Source of the DNA: an uncultured Rubritalea sp.
Lineage (GTDB): Bacteria; Verrucomicrobiota; Verrucomicrobiia; Verrucomicrobiales; Akkermansiaceae
DNA: 6,259 bases
Reading direction: 5' to 3'
Assembly: GCA_937951395.1 (NCBI GenBank)
Contig: CALFBV010000231.1
Location: forward strand, 1 to 6,259
Part shown: piece after piece, positions 1-5,864 of the stretch
Layout: each line of letters starts with the position of its first letter
How positions within the stretch are numbered: the stretch's first letter is position 1
The notes under the pieces: model-generated
Databases searched by the model: none
Seen by the model: the letters and a program-made list of their open reading frames with translations, nothing else
Told to the model about the DNA's origin: nothing
Translations under genes and position numbers: made by a program

Positions 1-84
1 GAAGGGATGATTGCGAAGTATGTAAAGAATCAGGGTGGAGAATATCAAGAGCTTCATAAAGATCACCAGCTTACGCTATTCTAA
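1..84 (+). CDS. C-terminal end of a possible Y1/IS200-type (REP-associated) transposase, partial
   Basis: An open frame enters from the left edge and stops at TAA (82-84), leaving 27 residues. They include the stretches AKYVKNQGGEYQELHKDH and a terminal QLTLF. A Y[IV]xNQ helix followed by a short basic tail recalls the C-terminal end of tyrosine (Y1) transposases of the IS200/IS605 and REP-associated groups. The catalytic HUH motif and tyrosine would lie upstream and cannot be seen. An intrinsic terminator follows the stop within a few bases, which supports this as a true gene end on this strand. The coding call is fairly safe; the family call is a recollection of similar C-termini and is weak. 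Confidence 0.45.
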   Translation, partial: EGMIAKYVKNQGGEYQELHKDHQLTLF

Positions 85-87
85 ATA

Positions 88-114
88 CCCCGTCCGCTTG
101 CGGCGGGGTTCTTT
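88..114 (+). terminator. Intrinsic terminator after the first gene
   Basis: CCCCG-t-CCG-cttg-CGG-CGGGG (88-108) forms an 8-bp GC-rich stem with one bulged T and a 4-nt loop. It is followed by TTCTTTATTT, an imperfect T-tract. It begins 3 bases after the TAA stop of the upstream gene, as expected of a rho-independent terminator. If that gene is a REP-associated transposase, the hairpin could also be an element end. Confidence 0.75.
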
Positions 115-355
115 ATTTCGCATTCCAGCCTCCATTTCAGGATAGTCAGATCAAGTCTCAAGCGACGAGGTCTTAAATAGCCGTGATAGGTGCTTAAATC
201 CTCATCTGGGAGGTAGCCCAGCATTTCGATGATATTTTAGGGTGGCAGTGAGGCAATGGTGTCGATTCATCATGTTCCCATCTGGCGGAACTTTCAGAGC
301 AACTGATTTTCCATACTATTCACATGTAGTAGTAAATCTCATTGAAAAAGGGGGG

Positions 356-632
356 GCGCAACCATGCCCGTATGGTTACTACGGAGACTCTAAACGCGAG
401 TGCAGGTACTCACCGACCCAGACTCATGCGCGGCTACTGCGGACTAGATAGCGAAACCTCAGCCTATCTAGAACAAGTCATGGTCGAGCTAAGCTTCTCC
501 GCCCGCGGCCACGATAGAATTCTCAAAGTAGCAAGGATTTCAGCTGATTTAGAAGGGGTAGAGAGTATCCAGATGCAACATCTGTTAGAGGCTGTATAGT
601 ATAGGAATCTAGATAGAAAACTGCTAATGTAG
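356..632 (+). pseudogene. comM: Decayed comM/yifB (Mg-chelatase-like AAA+ protein) remnant, C-terminal half
   Basis: Two pieces of a ComM-like protein lie in different frames. Positions 356-421 read PCPYGYYGDSKRECR then YSPTQ, matching the family's NPCPCGYYGDPxRECRCSPTQ region; two of its conserved cysteines are now tyrosines. From about 420, one frame over, comes MRGYCGLDSE, then ELSFSARGHDRILKVAR, ISADLEG and IQMQHLLEAV, the Mg-chelatase C-terminal domain. The family's usual EAxQYRxLDR ending is present, but Q is an amber TAG (597-599); YRNLDRKLLM continues to a final TAG at 630-632. About 100 residues that normally lie between the two pieces, including the GPLLDRIDIH region, are missing, so a frame-changing deletion joined them near 420. 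In intact ComM this is an AAA+ helicase aiding branch migration in natural transformation. Weak traces (EAMVSIHHV near 252-278) may extend the relic upstream; 121-350 otherwise shows no gene. No function is expected. Confidence 0.85.
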
Positions 633-639
633 TTTTCTA
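614..639 (-). terminator. Stem-loop overlapping the 3' end of the ArsR-methyltransferase gene
   Basis: TAGAAAACT (614-622) and AGTTTTCTA (631-639) are perfect 9-bp inverted arms around an 8-nt loop. The right arm contains the stop codon of the minus-strand regulator gene (637-639). Its position suggests an end-of-transcript structure, but the stem is AT-rich and no clean U-run follows on the minus strand, so a terminator role is only possible. It also covers the last codons of the comM relic on the other strand. Confidence 0.35.
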
Positions 640-1557
640 ATGCTCCTTTCTAGCGACACCTAACAGTGTCTGAAAATGGGGAGCATCGGATTCCTTGTCT
701 GCTATGGCTACTTCAATTGAGCTGAAGCCTGCATTGTTGATCATGGTGAAGAGTTCTACTTCTGAGAAGCCTAGATGGACATCGTAGTAGAGTTCTTTGG
801 CTTGCTCGAAGTTGTGCTGGAGGAGGTCTAGGACGACTAAGGCTCCGCCGGGCTGGAGGATGCGGAAGGCTTCACGGAGTGCTTTGCCGGGGCGCTCTGC
901 GTGGTGCAGGGCTTGGCTGAAAATGGCTAGGTCTACGGTTGCGTCATCGATGGGTGGGGCGGAGATGTCACCGAGACGATATTCTAGATTAGGGAGGTCG
1001 TGATCTTTGGCTAGCTGGGTGCCGAACTCGACCATTTTTTCTGAGCTATCTATGGCGATGACTTTCTGCGCTCGTTGAGCGAGTAGTTGAGAAAGGGTGC
1101 CTTCGCCAGCGCCTAGATCTGCCACTACTTCATAGTTGAGTATCTTGAGTAGTGATTCCGCTAGTCCTTTCCATGAACGTCCTGGAACGTAGTGCTTGCC
1201 AAATTTTCCTGCTAGTTCATCGAAGTAGGCTTTTGATTTATCCCGTCTTTTGTTGAGCAGATGCTTTAAAGCAGCCAGATCTTGCTGAGTTTCTGCCATT
1301 TCTTCCACGGCTGCTTTTACGATAGAGGTAAGTTTTTCCGGGGTGGTGGCGGTGTAGAGATTGTTCTTACCCACTCGGCGATCAGAGGTAAGGTTTTCAT
1401 TTCTGAGCTGAGATAGCTGGGTGGAAATGCGGCTCTGTCCCATGTTTAAAACTTCCTGTAGATCTGCCACACTGAGTTCTTGGTCATCGAGTAGGTGCAA
1501 GATACGGAGTCTGGTGGGATCTGAGATTATTTTAAGTGAATTAAGAATTGACGACAT
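637..1557 (-). CDS. sahR: ArsR-family regulator fused to a SAM-dependent methyltransferase domain (SahR-like)
   Basis: The 306-residue protein has two parts. Residues 3-75 are an ArsR winged helix: SDPTRLRILHLL at 12-23, recognition helix about 39-53 (MGQSRISTQLSQLRN), wing about 58-70. The box that binds metal in classical ArsR sensors (ELCVCDL) reads ELSVADL (27-33), so both cysteines are gone and metal sensing is unlikely. After a charged helical linker, residues about 125-300 form a class I methyltransferase fold: motif I VADLGAGEGT (145-154), acidic D170 after strand 2 (VIAIDSSEKM), LGD (195-197) and QALHH (215-219). SahR of Proteobacteria has this architecture; it represses SAM-cycle genes and is released by S-adenosylhomocysteine. 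The gene is transcribed away from metK across 65 bp containing an inverted repeat, which fits control of metK-ahcY and of itself. Whether the domain only senses ligand or still methylates a substrate cannot be told. The ATG at 1557 gives a normal ArsR N-terminus. Confidence 0.85.
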   Translation of the reverse strand: MSSILNSLKIISDPTRLRILHLLDDQELSVADLQEVLNMGQSRISTQLSQLRNENLTSDRRVGKNNLYTATTPEKLTSIVKAAVEEMAETQQDLAALKHLLNKRRDKSKAYFDELAGKFGKHYVPGRSWKGLAESLLKILNYEVVADLGAGEGTLSQLLAQRAQKVIAIDSSEKMVEFGTQLAKDHDLPNLEYRLGDISAPPIDDATVDLAIFSQALHHAERPGKALREAFRILQPGGALVVLDLLQHNFEQAKELYYDVHLGFSEVELFTMINNAGFSSIEVAIADKESDAPHFQTLLGVARKEH

Positions 1558-1622
1558 GATTATTTGGTTTATATCAACGTATCAAGATTTGTTGATAAGA
1601 TCAAGTCGCAAACGAAAAAAAT
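1558..1622. promoter_or_regulatory. Shared divergent promoter region of the regulator and metK
   Basis: These 65 bp separate the two divergent start codons and must hold both promoters. On the minus strand TATAAA (1568-1573) is a good -10 candidate for the regulator gene, though it would leave a leader of only a few bases and no good -35 is visible. For metK, TAAGAT (1596-1601) is a weaker -10 candidate. Both overlap or adjoin the inverted repeats, so a bound repressor would block both. No Shine-Dalgarno sequence precedes metK (the bases before its ATG are A-rich). The region is too short for a known SAM or SAH riboswitch. Confidence 0.45.
1572..1605. promoter_or_regulatory. Probable operator of the SahR-like regulator
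   Basis: The core is TATCAA-gatttg-TTGATA (1580-1597), an 18-bp inverted repeat with perfect 6-bp arms. A second pairing overlaps it: TATCAAC (1572-1578) with GTTGATA (1591-1597), perfect 7-bp arms with a 12-bp spacer. A further ATCAA half-site lies at 1600-1604. The half-site ATCAA/TTGAT therefore occurs four times in 34 bp. ArsR-family dimers bind inverted repeats of about this size near promoters. Assignment to the adjacent regulator is inferred from position and symmetry. No copy of the full palindrome is seen upstream of ahcY. Confidence 0.65.
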
Positions 1623-2804
1623 ATGTCTAGACCATTTATATTCTCATCAGAGTCCGTTACTGAAGGACACCCAGATAAAGTATGTGATACTATTTCCGAT
1701 GCCATCCTAGATGCGTGTCTTGAGCAAGATGTTAACAGCCGTGTTGCATGTGAGACCTTTGTGAAAGATAACGTAGTAGGACTAGCAGGTGAGATCACTA
1801 CGCATGCTGACTTCGACTCACGCGCAGTAGTAGAAAAGACGATCCGCGAGATCGGCTACACGGATCATGCCTGTAAGTTTAACTCAGATAGTTTTTTCTT
1901 CATGAACCTCATCGGTCAACAGTCACCGGACATCGCACAGGGTGTGGATGCTGAAGGTGCTGATCACAAGACAACAGAAGAGCAGGGCGCAGGTGATCAA
2001 GGCATCATGTTTGGTTATGCTTGTGATGAGACAAAGGAACTGATGCCAGCACCTATCTCGTGGTCACACAAGCTCGGCAAAGAGCTCACGCTTCTCCGTA
2101 AATCAGGCAAGCACACGTGGCTCCGCCCAGATTCTAAGACTCAGGTTTCTATGCAGTATGTGGATGGCAAGCCTACTCACGTGACTGCTGTGGTTGTTTC
2201 TACGATGCATGCGGATTGTATTTCTACTCCAGAAATCCGTGAGATTCTTGAGAAGGATCTCGTTCGTCGCGTGATCCCAGCATCACTCATCACCAAGGAA
2301 ACTGAACTACTCATTAACCCAACTGGTCAATTCGTAATCGGTGGACCAGAAGGAGACGCAGGTCTAACAGGGCGCAAGATTATCGTAGATACCTACGGTG
2401 GCACAGGCCGTCACGGTGGGGGAGCCTTTTCAGGGAAAGATCCATCAAAGGTGGATCGCTCCGCAGCTTACATGTGCCGCTGGGTCGCTAAGAATATCGT
2501 TGCTGCTGGACTAGCTACTAAAGCTGAGCTCCAAGTAGCTTACGCAATCGGTCACCCACATCCAGTGAGTGTCAGCGTAGATACTTTTGGAACTAACACC
2601 GTTGATGAAGAAGCGATTGAAAAAGCGATCCAAGAAGTGTTCTCATTCAAACCAGCTGAGATCATCACGCAGCTCGACCTACTAAGACCAATCTATAAGC
2701 ACACTACTAACTACGGTCACTTCGGTAGAGAAGATAATCTTTCTTCGCTAACTTGGGAAAAGACGAATAAAGTTGAGGAACTCAAACAGGTTTTAGGCAT
2801 TTAG
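1623..2804 (+). CDS. metK: S-adenosylmethionine synthetase (methionine adenosyltransferase)
   Basis: The enzyme makes SAM from methionine and ATP, releasing phosphate and diphosphate, in the cytoplasm. At 393 residues it has the normal bacterial MetK length. Hallmarks are in order: [14 protein letters not shown] (9-22) with the ATP-binding GHPDK at 15-19; the signature [11 protein letters not shown] (122-132); [21 protein letters not shown] before the flexible P-loop-like [19 protein letters not shown] (265-283); and [16 protein letters not shown] near the C-terminus. The ATG is the only start that keeps the conserved N-terminus and lies close behind the operator. No ribosome binding site is evident. 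It is probably the first gene of a transcript running through the IVP pseudogene into ahcY, whose product clears the SAH formed when SAM is used. All expected motifs are intact. Confidence 0.97.
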   Translation: MSRPFIFSSESVTEGHPDKVCDTISDAILDACLEQDVNSRVACETFVKDNVVGLAGEITTHADFDSRAVVEKTIREIGYTDHACKFNSDSFFFMNLIGQQSPDIAQGVDAEGADHKTTEEQGAGDQGIMFGYACDETKELMPAPISWSHKLGKELTLLRKSGKHTWLRPDSKTQVSMQYVDGKPTHVTAVVVSTMHADCISTPEIREILEKDLVRRVIPASLITKETELLINPTGQFVIGGPEGDAGLTGRKIIVDTYGGTGRHGGGAFSGKDPSKVDRSAAYMCRWVAKNIVAAGLATKAELQVAYAIGHPHPVSVSVDTFGTNTVDEEAIEKAIQEVFSFKPAEIITQLDLLRPIYKHTTNYGHFGREDNLSSLTWEKTNKVEELKQVLGI

Positions 2805-2837
2805 ACATTTAAGTTTTAGATACAGAATACACCTTTT

Positions 2838-3188
2838 ATGGTTTATCAAAGTTTTGAAGATTTAGATGTATGGAAAGAGGCGTGTCGCTTGGCTGTTTCT
2901 GTCCATGAACTCTATCGAAATTCTAAAGATTGAGCCATGAGAGACCAAATTTTAAGATCTTCCATTTCTGTTCCTTCAAATATAGCTGAAGGTTCAGAAA
3001 GAGGTAGTAATAAAGATATGGTAAGATTTCTACATTATGCCAAAGGCTAGTGTGCCGAGGTAAGAACTCAATTGTATCTATCTACTAAAATGAACCTTAT
3101 GACGCCAGAAGAATTCAACGAGCTAATCTTACTAGCTAAGAAAATTTCTGGTCAGTTCCAGAACCTCATCAAATCACTAACTATTTAA
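2838..3188 (+). pseudogene. Four-helix-bundle protein (S23 / 23S rRNA IVS-encoded protein family), two in-frame stops
   Basis: From ATG 2838 to TAA 3186-3188 one frame of 116 codons encodes a complete IVP/S23-type protein, interrupted only by TGA at codon 32 (2931-2933) and TAG at codon 71 (3048-3050). Family hallmarks are FEDLDVWKEACRLAV near the start, then MRDQILRSSISVPSNIAEG, SERGSNKDMVRFLHYAKG, and AEVRTQLYLSTKM. In relatives the first stop usually aligns with tryptophan or tyrosine (SKDW-type), consistent with TGG to TGA, and the second with serine in AKGS-type, consistent with TCG to TAG. There are no frameshifts, so inactivation looks recent. The family was first seen inside 23S rRNA intervening sequences but also occurs as stand-alone genes; its function is unknown. 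It sits in the 424-bp gap between metK and ahcY on the same strand. Reinitiation at the ATG at 2937-2939 could give only a short piece. Confidence 0.85.
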
Positions 3189-3228
3189 CCTAACACATAA
3201 AACATAATAACTTAACACCTAAAATACT

Positions 3229-4632
3229 ATGACAGACTACAAAATCGCAGACATTTCCCTAGCAGACTGGGGTAGAAAAGAGATCGACGTTGCTGAGCAC
3301 GAGATGCCAGGACTCATGGCGATCCGTAAGAAGCACGCAGCTGCTAAGCCACTCGCTGGAGTGCGCATCATGGGATCACTCCACATGACTATCCAGACAG
3401 CAGTTCTCATCGAGACACTCGTTGATCTGGGAGCTGACGTTCGCTGGTGTTCCTGTAATATCTTCTCAACACAGGATCACGCTGCGGCTGCCATTGCTGC
3501 TGCTGGTGTTCCTGTATTCGCTTGGAAAGGCGAGACTCTTGAAGAATATTGGGACTGCACACTTAAAGCTCTCACATTCCCTGGAAACAAGGGTCCACAA
3601 CTTATCGTTGACGATGGTGGTGACGCGACTCTTCTCATCCACAAAGGAAATGACTTAGAAAATGGCTGTGACTGGGTAAATGGAAAAGCTGCAAACACTG
3701 AAGAAGGCTGTGTAAAAGCAATTCTTAAGAAGACTCTAGCTGAGCGCCCAGGCTTCTGGGGTGGCGTAGTAGCAGAATGTAAGGGTGTGTCTGAAGAGAC
3801 CACTACTGGTGTTCACAGACTTCAGCAGATGGTTGATAACGGTGAGCTTCTGTTCCCTGCTATCAATGTTAACGATTCAGTTACTAAATCAAAGTTCGAC
3901 AACCTCTACGGTTGTCGCGAATCACTTGTAGATGGTATCAAGCGTGCTACTGACGTCATGATTTCTGGTAAGCACGCAGTTGTGTGTGGATACGGTGATG
4001 TAGGTAAAGGATCTGCACAAGCTCTCAAGAACATGGGCGCTATTGTTACAGTGACAGAGATCGATCCCATCTGTGCACTTCAAGCGGCAATGGAAGGATA
4101 TCAGGTTAACACCATCGAGAGCACACTCGGAACTGCTGACATCTACGTTACTACAACTGGTAACAAAGACATCATCACACTCGAACATATGAAGCAGATG
4201 AAGGATCAAGCAATTGTCTGTAACATCGGTCATTTCGACAATGAGATCCAAGGTGAAGAGCTCACTAGCGAGCCTGGTGTCACTCACCTCAACATCAAGC
4301 CACAGGTAGATAAGTATACTTTCCCTGCAGGAAATAGCCTCTACCTGCTCGCTGAAGGTCGCCTCATCAACCTCGGTTGTGCAACGGGTCACCCATCATT
4401 CGTGATGTCTAACAGCTTCGCTAACCAGACTCTTGCACAGATTGATCTCTGGGCAAACAAGGACAGCTACGAGAACAAGCTCTACCTTCTTCCGAAAGCG
4501 CTCGACGAAGAAGTAGCTCGTCTCCACCTTGAGAAGATAGGAGCTAAGCTCACTGTTCTTTCCCAAGAGCAAGCAGACTACATCAGTGTTCCTGTAGAAG
4601 GTCCATACAAGCCTGAGACTTACAGATACTAA
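3229..4632 (+). CDS. ahcY: Adenosylhomocysteinase (S-adenosylhomocysteine hydrolase)
   Basis: This NAD-dependent cytoplasmic enzyme splits SAH into adenosine and homocysteine, relieving product inhibition of methyltransferases and feeding methionine regeneration. The 467-residue length fits the longer bacterial form, which carries an insert relative to animal enzymes (here around residues 135-180). Visible motifs are [16 protein letters not shown], substrate-site DDGGD (128-132), SEETTTGVH with E190, [21 protein letters not shown] with K220 and D224 (equivalent to human K186 and D190), and the NAD Rossmann motif GYGDVGKG (254-261). NIGHFDNEI and [19 protein letters not shown] follow, and the C-terminus ends in the expected KPETYRY, whose lysine and tyrosine reach the NAD site of the partner subunit. 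The start gives the normal N-terminus; no Shine-Dalgarno sequence is seen. It probably shares metK's transcript and ends at a strong terminator. All key residues are present. Confidence 0.97.
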   Translation: MTDYKIADISLADWGRKEIDVAEHEMPGLMAIRKKHAAAKPLAGVRIMGSLHMTIQTAVLIETLVDLGADVRWCSCNIFSTQDHAAAAIAAAGVPVFAWKGETLEEYWDCTLKALTFPGNKGPQLIVDDGGDATLLIHKGNDLENGCDWVNGKAANTEEGCVKAILKKTLAERPGFWGGVVAECKGVSEETTTGVHRLQQMVDNGELLFPAINVNDSVTKSKFDNLYGCRESLVDGIKRATDVMISGKHAVVCGYGDVGKGSAQALKNMGAIVTVTEIDPICALQAAMEGYQVNTIESTLGTADIYVTTTGNKDIITLEHMKQMKDQAIVCNIGHFDNEIQGEELTSEPGVTHLNIKPQVDKYTFPAGNSLYLLAEGRLINLGCATGHPSFVMSNSFANQTLAQIDLWANKDSYENKLYLLPKALDEEVARLHLEKIGAKLTVLSQEQADYISVPVEGPYKPETYRY

Positions 4633-4656
4633 GTTCTTCTTAGATCTAACAATTTC

Positions 4657-4686
4657 AAAGCACCAAGGGGAACCTTGGTGCTTTTT
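4657..4686 (+). terminator. Strong intrinsic terminator of the metK-ahcY transcript
   Basis: AAAGCACCAAGG (4657-4668) pairs perfectly with CCTTGGTGCTTT (4673-4684) around a GGAA loop, a GNRA-type tetraloop. The run of five Ts (4682-4686) completes a classical rho-independent terminator. It begins 24 bases after the ahcY stop codon. Because AAA precedes the stem, it may also work to some degree on the other strand. Confidence 0.92.
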
Positions 4687-4786
4687 GATTAATGAATGAC
4701 TAATTTAAAGGTCCGATATTCGTTTTGCCTACGAGTGGTTGTTTATCACAGGTGTGCTACGTCCATTGGCTACCTATTTTTCTAAC

Positions 4787-4812
4787 AGCATTTTTAATTC
4801 ATTAAAAATGCT
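4787..4812. repeat. 26-bp AT-rich near-perfect palindrome
   Basis: AGCATTTTTAAT (4787-4798) and ATTAAAAATGCT (4801-4812) are exact reverse complements separated only by TC. Twelve uninterrupted pairs are unlikely by chance, even in AT-rich DNA. It lacks the GC stem and T-run of a terminator. It could be a dimeric protein binding site, a cruciform-forming site or the trace of an element end; the sequence does not decide. Confidence 0.7.
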
Positions 4813-4864
4813 ATCGTGGATAGAATTGGAGTTCTTAGCTGTATAGTTTCATTGCATTCGCCAT

Positions 4865-4890
4865 AATTCTGAAAAATTCTGGTAATTCTG
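4865..4890 (+). repeat. Three phased AATTCTG direct repeats
   Basis: AATTCTG occurs at 4865-4871, 4875-4881 and 4884-4890, starting 10 and 9 bases apart, so the copies lie on nearly the same face of the helix. They run up to the GC-rich hairpin beginning at 4897. They could be half-sites for a regulator or part of a repeat element; chance is possible for 7-mers in AT-rich sequence. Confidence 0.4.
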
Positions 4891-4896
4891 TCTAGC

Positions 4897-4914
4897 GCCC
4901 CGCGACTGCGGGGC
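4897..4914. repeat. GC-rich perfect hairpin, possibly REP-like
   Basis: GCCCCGC (4897-4903) and GCGGGGC (4908-4914) pair perfectly around a GACT loop in otherwise AT-rich DNA. No T-run follows on either strand, so it is not an ordinary intrinsic terminator. CTAG flanks it at 4892-4895 and 4924-4927. On the minus strand GGAG lies a few bases before the stem, resembling REP elements mobilised by Y1 transposases, which place a GTAG/GGAG tetranucleotide before a hairpin. The REP reading is an inference and depends on finding other genomic copies. Confidence 0.5.
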
Positions 4915-5097
4915 AGGACTCTCCCTAGTGTAAATTCTCTGGATGTTTGTTCTATTTGGGATGGTGTGCTGAGGTCGAGAGTAAGTATAAAAATACAATT
5001 TTTATGCTGGATTTTTGGCTAGTTGAAGCTAGGTTTTAGCTCTCAAGGGCGCTTGGTTCAGTTAGAATTTATTCGTCTATTCTTTTTTTAATAGCTA

Positions 5098-5103
5098 TAT
5101 ATT
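5098..5103 (+). promoter_or_regulatory. Candidate -10 element of the DUF3450 gene
   Basis: TATATT matches the sigma-70 -10 consensus at five of six bases and would place transcription start roughly 13 bases before the ATG. No convincing -35 lies 16-18 bases upstream. An alternative pair is TTGGTT (5053-5058) and TCTATT (5076-5081) with 17-bp spacing, but both hexamers are weak. The -10 sits inside GCTA-TATAT-TAGC (5094-5106), a small palindrome. Confidence 0.3.
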
Positions 5104-5122
5104 AGCGAATTCCATCCATTTC

Positions 5123-5863
5123 ATGAAAAAATTAACCACCCTGCTCAGCCTCTTTTTCGTTGTTGAGATTCATTCTCAGGAAGCTGTGAATGAAAATGAT
5201 GTAGCCAAGGAGCTGATTCGTCAGTGGATAGATACTGAGAAACTACTGAGTGATGAGCAGGAGACATGGAAGCGGGAAAAGGCTCACATTTCTGAGCTGC
5301 TAGGTTTATATGAGCAGGAGCTGAAGTTACTCAATGAAGAACTGGCGGTGGTGCCATCTGTGGAGCTTGATGATGAGAAGAAGCAGAAGCTGGAGAAGCA
5401 AATCCAGCTTGACGATGAGAAACGCAAGCAACTGCGCACATTTTTAATCCGTCAAAAACCTAGAATTCTAGCGTTAGTGAAAAAATTCCCTGAGCCATTA
5501 CAAGAGCAGATCTCAGAAACAGTCGAGGTTCTTAATTCTTCAGACGCAGACGGCTCTGCTAGAGATCTGCTAATGCCCATGCTTAGTGTAGTTGAAGCAG
5601 GAAATAGTTTTAATGCTGGAGTTTACCGCACCAGCCAAAAAATAGAGGTCGATTCAGATGAATGGCAGGCTGAGGTGATGTATCTGGGTCTTGGACGGGC
5701 GTATTTCTGGGTAGGTGAGAAAGCTGGGATAGGATCACCTACTTCTACAGGTTGGCAGTGGAAGCGAGATGATGCCAAGCTAGAGGAAATAAAAAAAGGG
5801 ATGTCTGTGTTTGATAAGACGACGCAGCCACAGCTCATAAAACTCCCACTAAAGGTGAACTAA
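5123..5863 (+). CDS. Exported DUF3450 protein, probable TonB-like system component
   Basis: The 246-residue protein starts with a Sec signal peptide: MKK, a hydrophobic core LTTLLSLFFVV, and probable cleavage after S18 (IHS|QE). A long charged, heptad-like helical region (about 22-115, rich in E, K and L) predicts a coiled coil. The C-terminal part carries the family's most recognisable block, EWQAEVMYLGLGRAYFW (180-196), then a glycine-rich GIGSPTSTGWQW. This matches DUF3450, periplasmic proteins encoded next to TtpC/ExbB/ExbD/TonB clusters in gamma-proteobacteria, Planctomycetes and Verrucomicrobia. The biochemical role is not established. The next gene starts one base after its stop and looks like the expected ExbB/TtpC partner, so they form an operon. 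The ATG fits the signal peptide; no Shine-Dalgarno sequence precedes it. Confidence 0.82.
   Translation: MKKLTTLLSLFFVVEIHSQEAVNENDVAKELIRQWIDTEKLLSDEQETWKREKAHISELLGLYEQELKLLNEELAVVPSVELDDEKKQKLEKQIQLDDEKRKQLRTFLIRQKPRILALVKKFPEPLQEQISETVEVLNSSDADGSARDLLMPMLSVVEAGNSFNAGVYRTSQKIEVDSDEWQAEVMYLGLGRAYFWVGEKAGIGSPTSTGWQWKRDDAKLEEIKKGMSVFDKTTQPQLIKLPLKVN
5853..5857 (+). promoter_or_regulatory. Ribosome binding site of the last gene
   Basis: AGGTG lies 7 bases before the ATG at 5865, inside the last codons of the DUF3450 gene. It is the clearest Shine-Dalgarno-like site in the window and supports this start, which is absent from the other genes' pattern. It also fits translation of the pair from one mRNA. 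Confidence 0.6.
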
Positions 5864-5864
5864 G

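Larger units (their letters stand above)
4687..5122. other. Intergenic region without a recognisable gene
   Basis: No frame on either strand here gives a protein I recognise, and no tRNA or rRNA is seen. The region is AT-rich. It holds a long AT palindrome, a set of phased AATTCTG repeats and a GC-rich hairpin, listed separately, and the promoter of the DUF3450 gene must lie near its right end. The cluster of symmetrical elements suggests a former or present insertion, or a small structured RNA, but nothing identifies either. Confidence 0.6.

Noticed and set aside
242..451. An intact 69-codon gene
   Set aside because: Its only recognisable part is the ComM fragment at 356-421, and the frame ends where the deletion shifts it; it belongs to the comM relic.
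342..599. An intact 85-codon gene with TTG start
   Set aside because: Its C-terminal part is the Mg-chelatase C-terminal domain of ComM and it ends at an amber inside the conserved QYR motif; the first 20 or so codons are the other-frame reading of the PCP region.
1558..1622. A SAM or SAH riboswitch before metK
   Set aside because: Only 65 bp separate the start codons and the symmetry seen is that of a DNA operator; no multi-helix riboswitch fold fits.
2807..3188. ATTTAA direct repeats (2807-2812 and 3183-3188) as target-site duplication of the IVP insert
   Set aside because: Six AT-only bases recur easily by chance here, and the right copy overlaps the IVP stop codon, so it does not flank the gene cleanly.
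3189..3228. A separate operator or SAH riboswitch just before ahcY
   Set aside because: The 40-bp stretch is AT-rich with two TAACAC copies but no TATCAA palindrome and no stable stem, so ahcY is more likely served by the metK promoter.
3922..4392. 156-codon open frame on the minus strand inside ahcY
   Set aside because: It lies wholly within a highly conserved enzyme gene, lacks family features and reads like a codon-usage shadow.
4640..4649. TTAGATCTAA palindrome after ahcY
   Set aside because: A 10-bp palindrome in AT-rich sequence directly before a strong terminator needs no special explanation.
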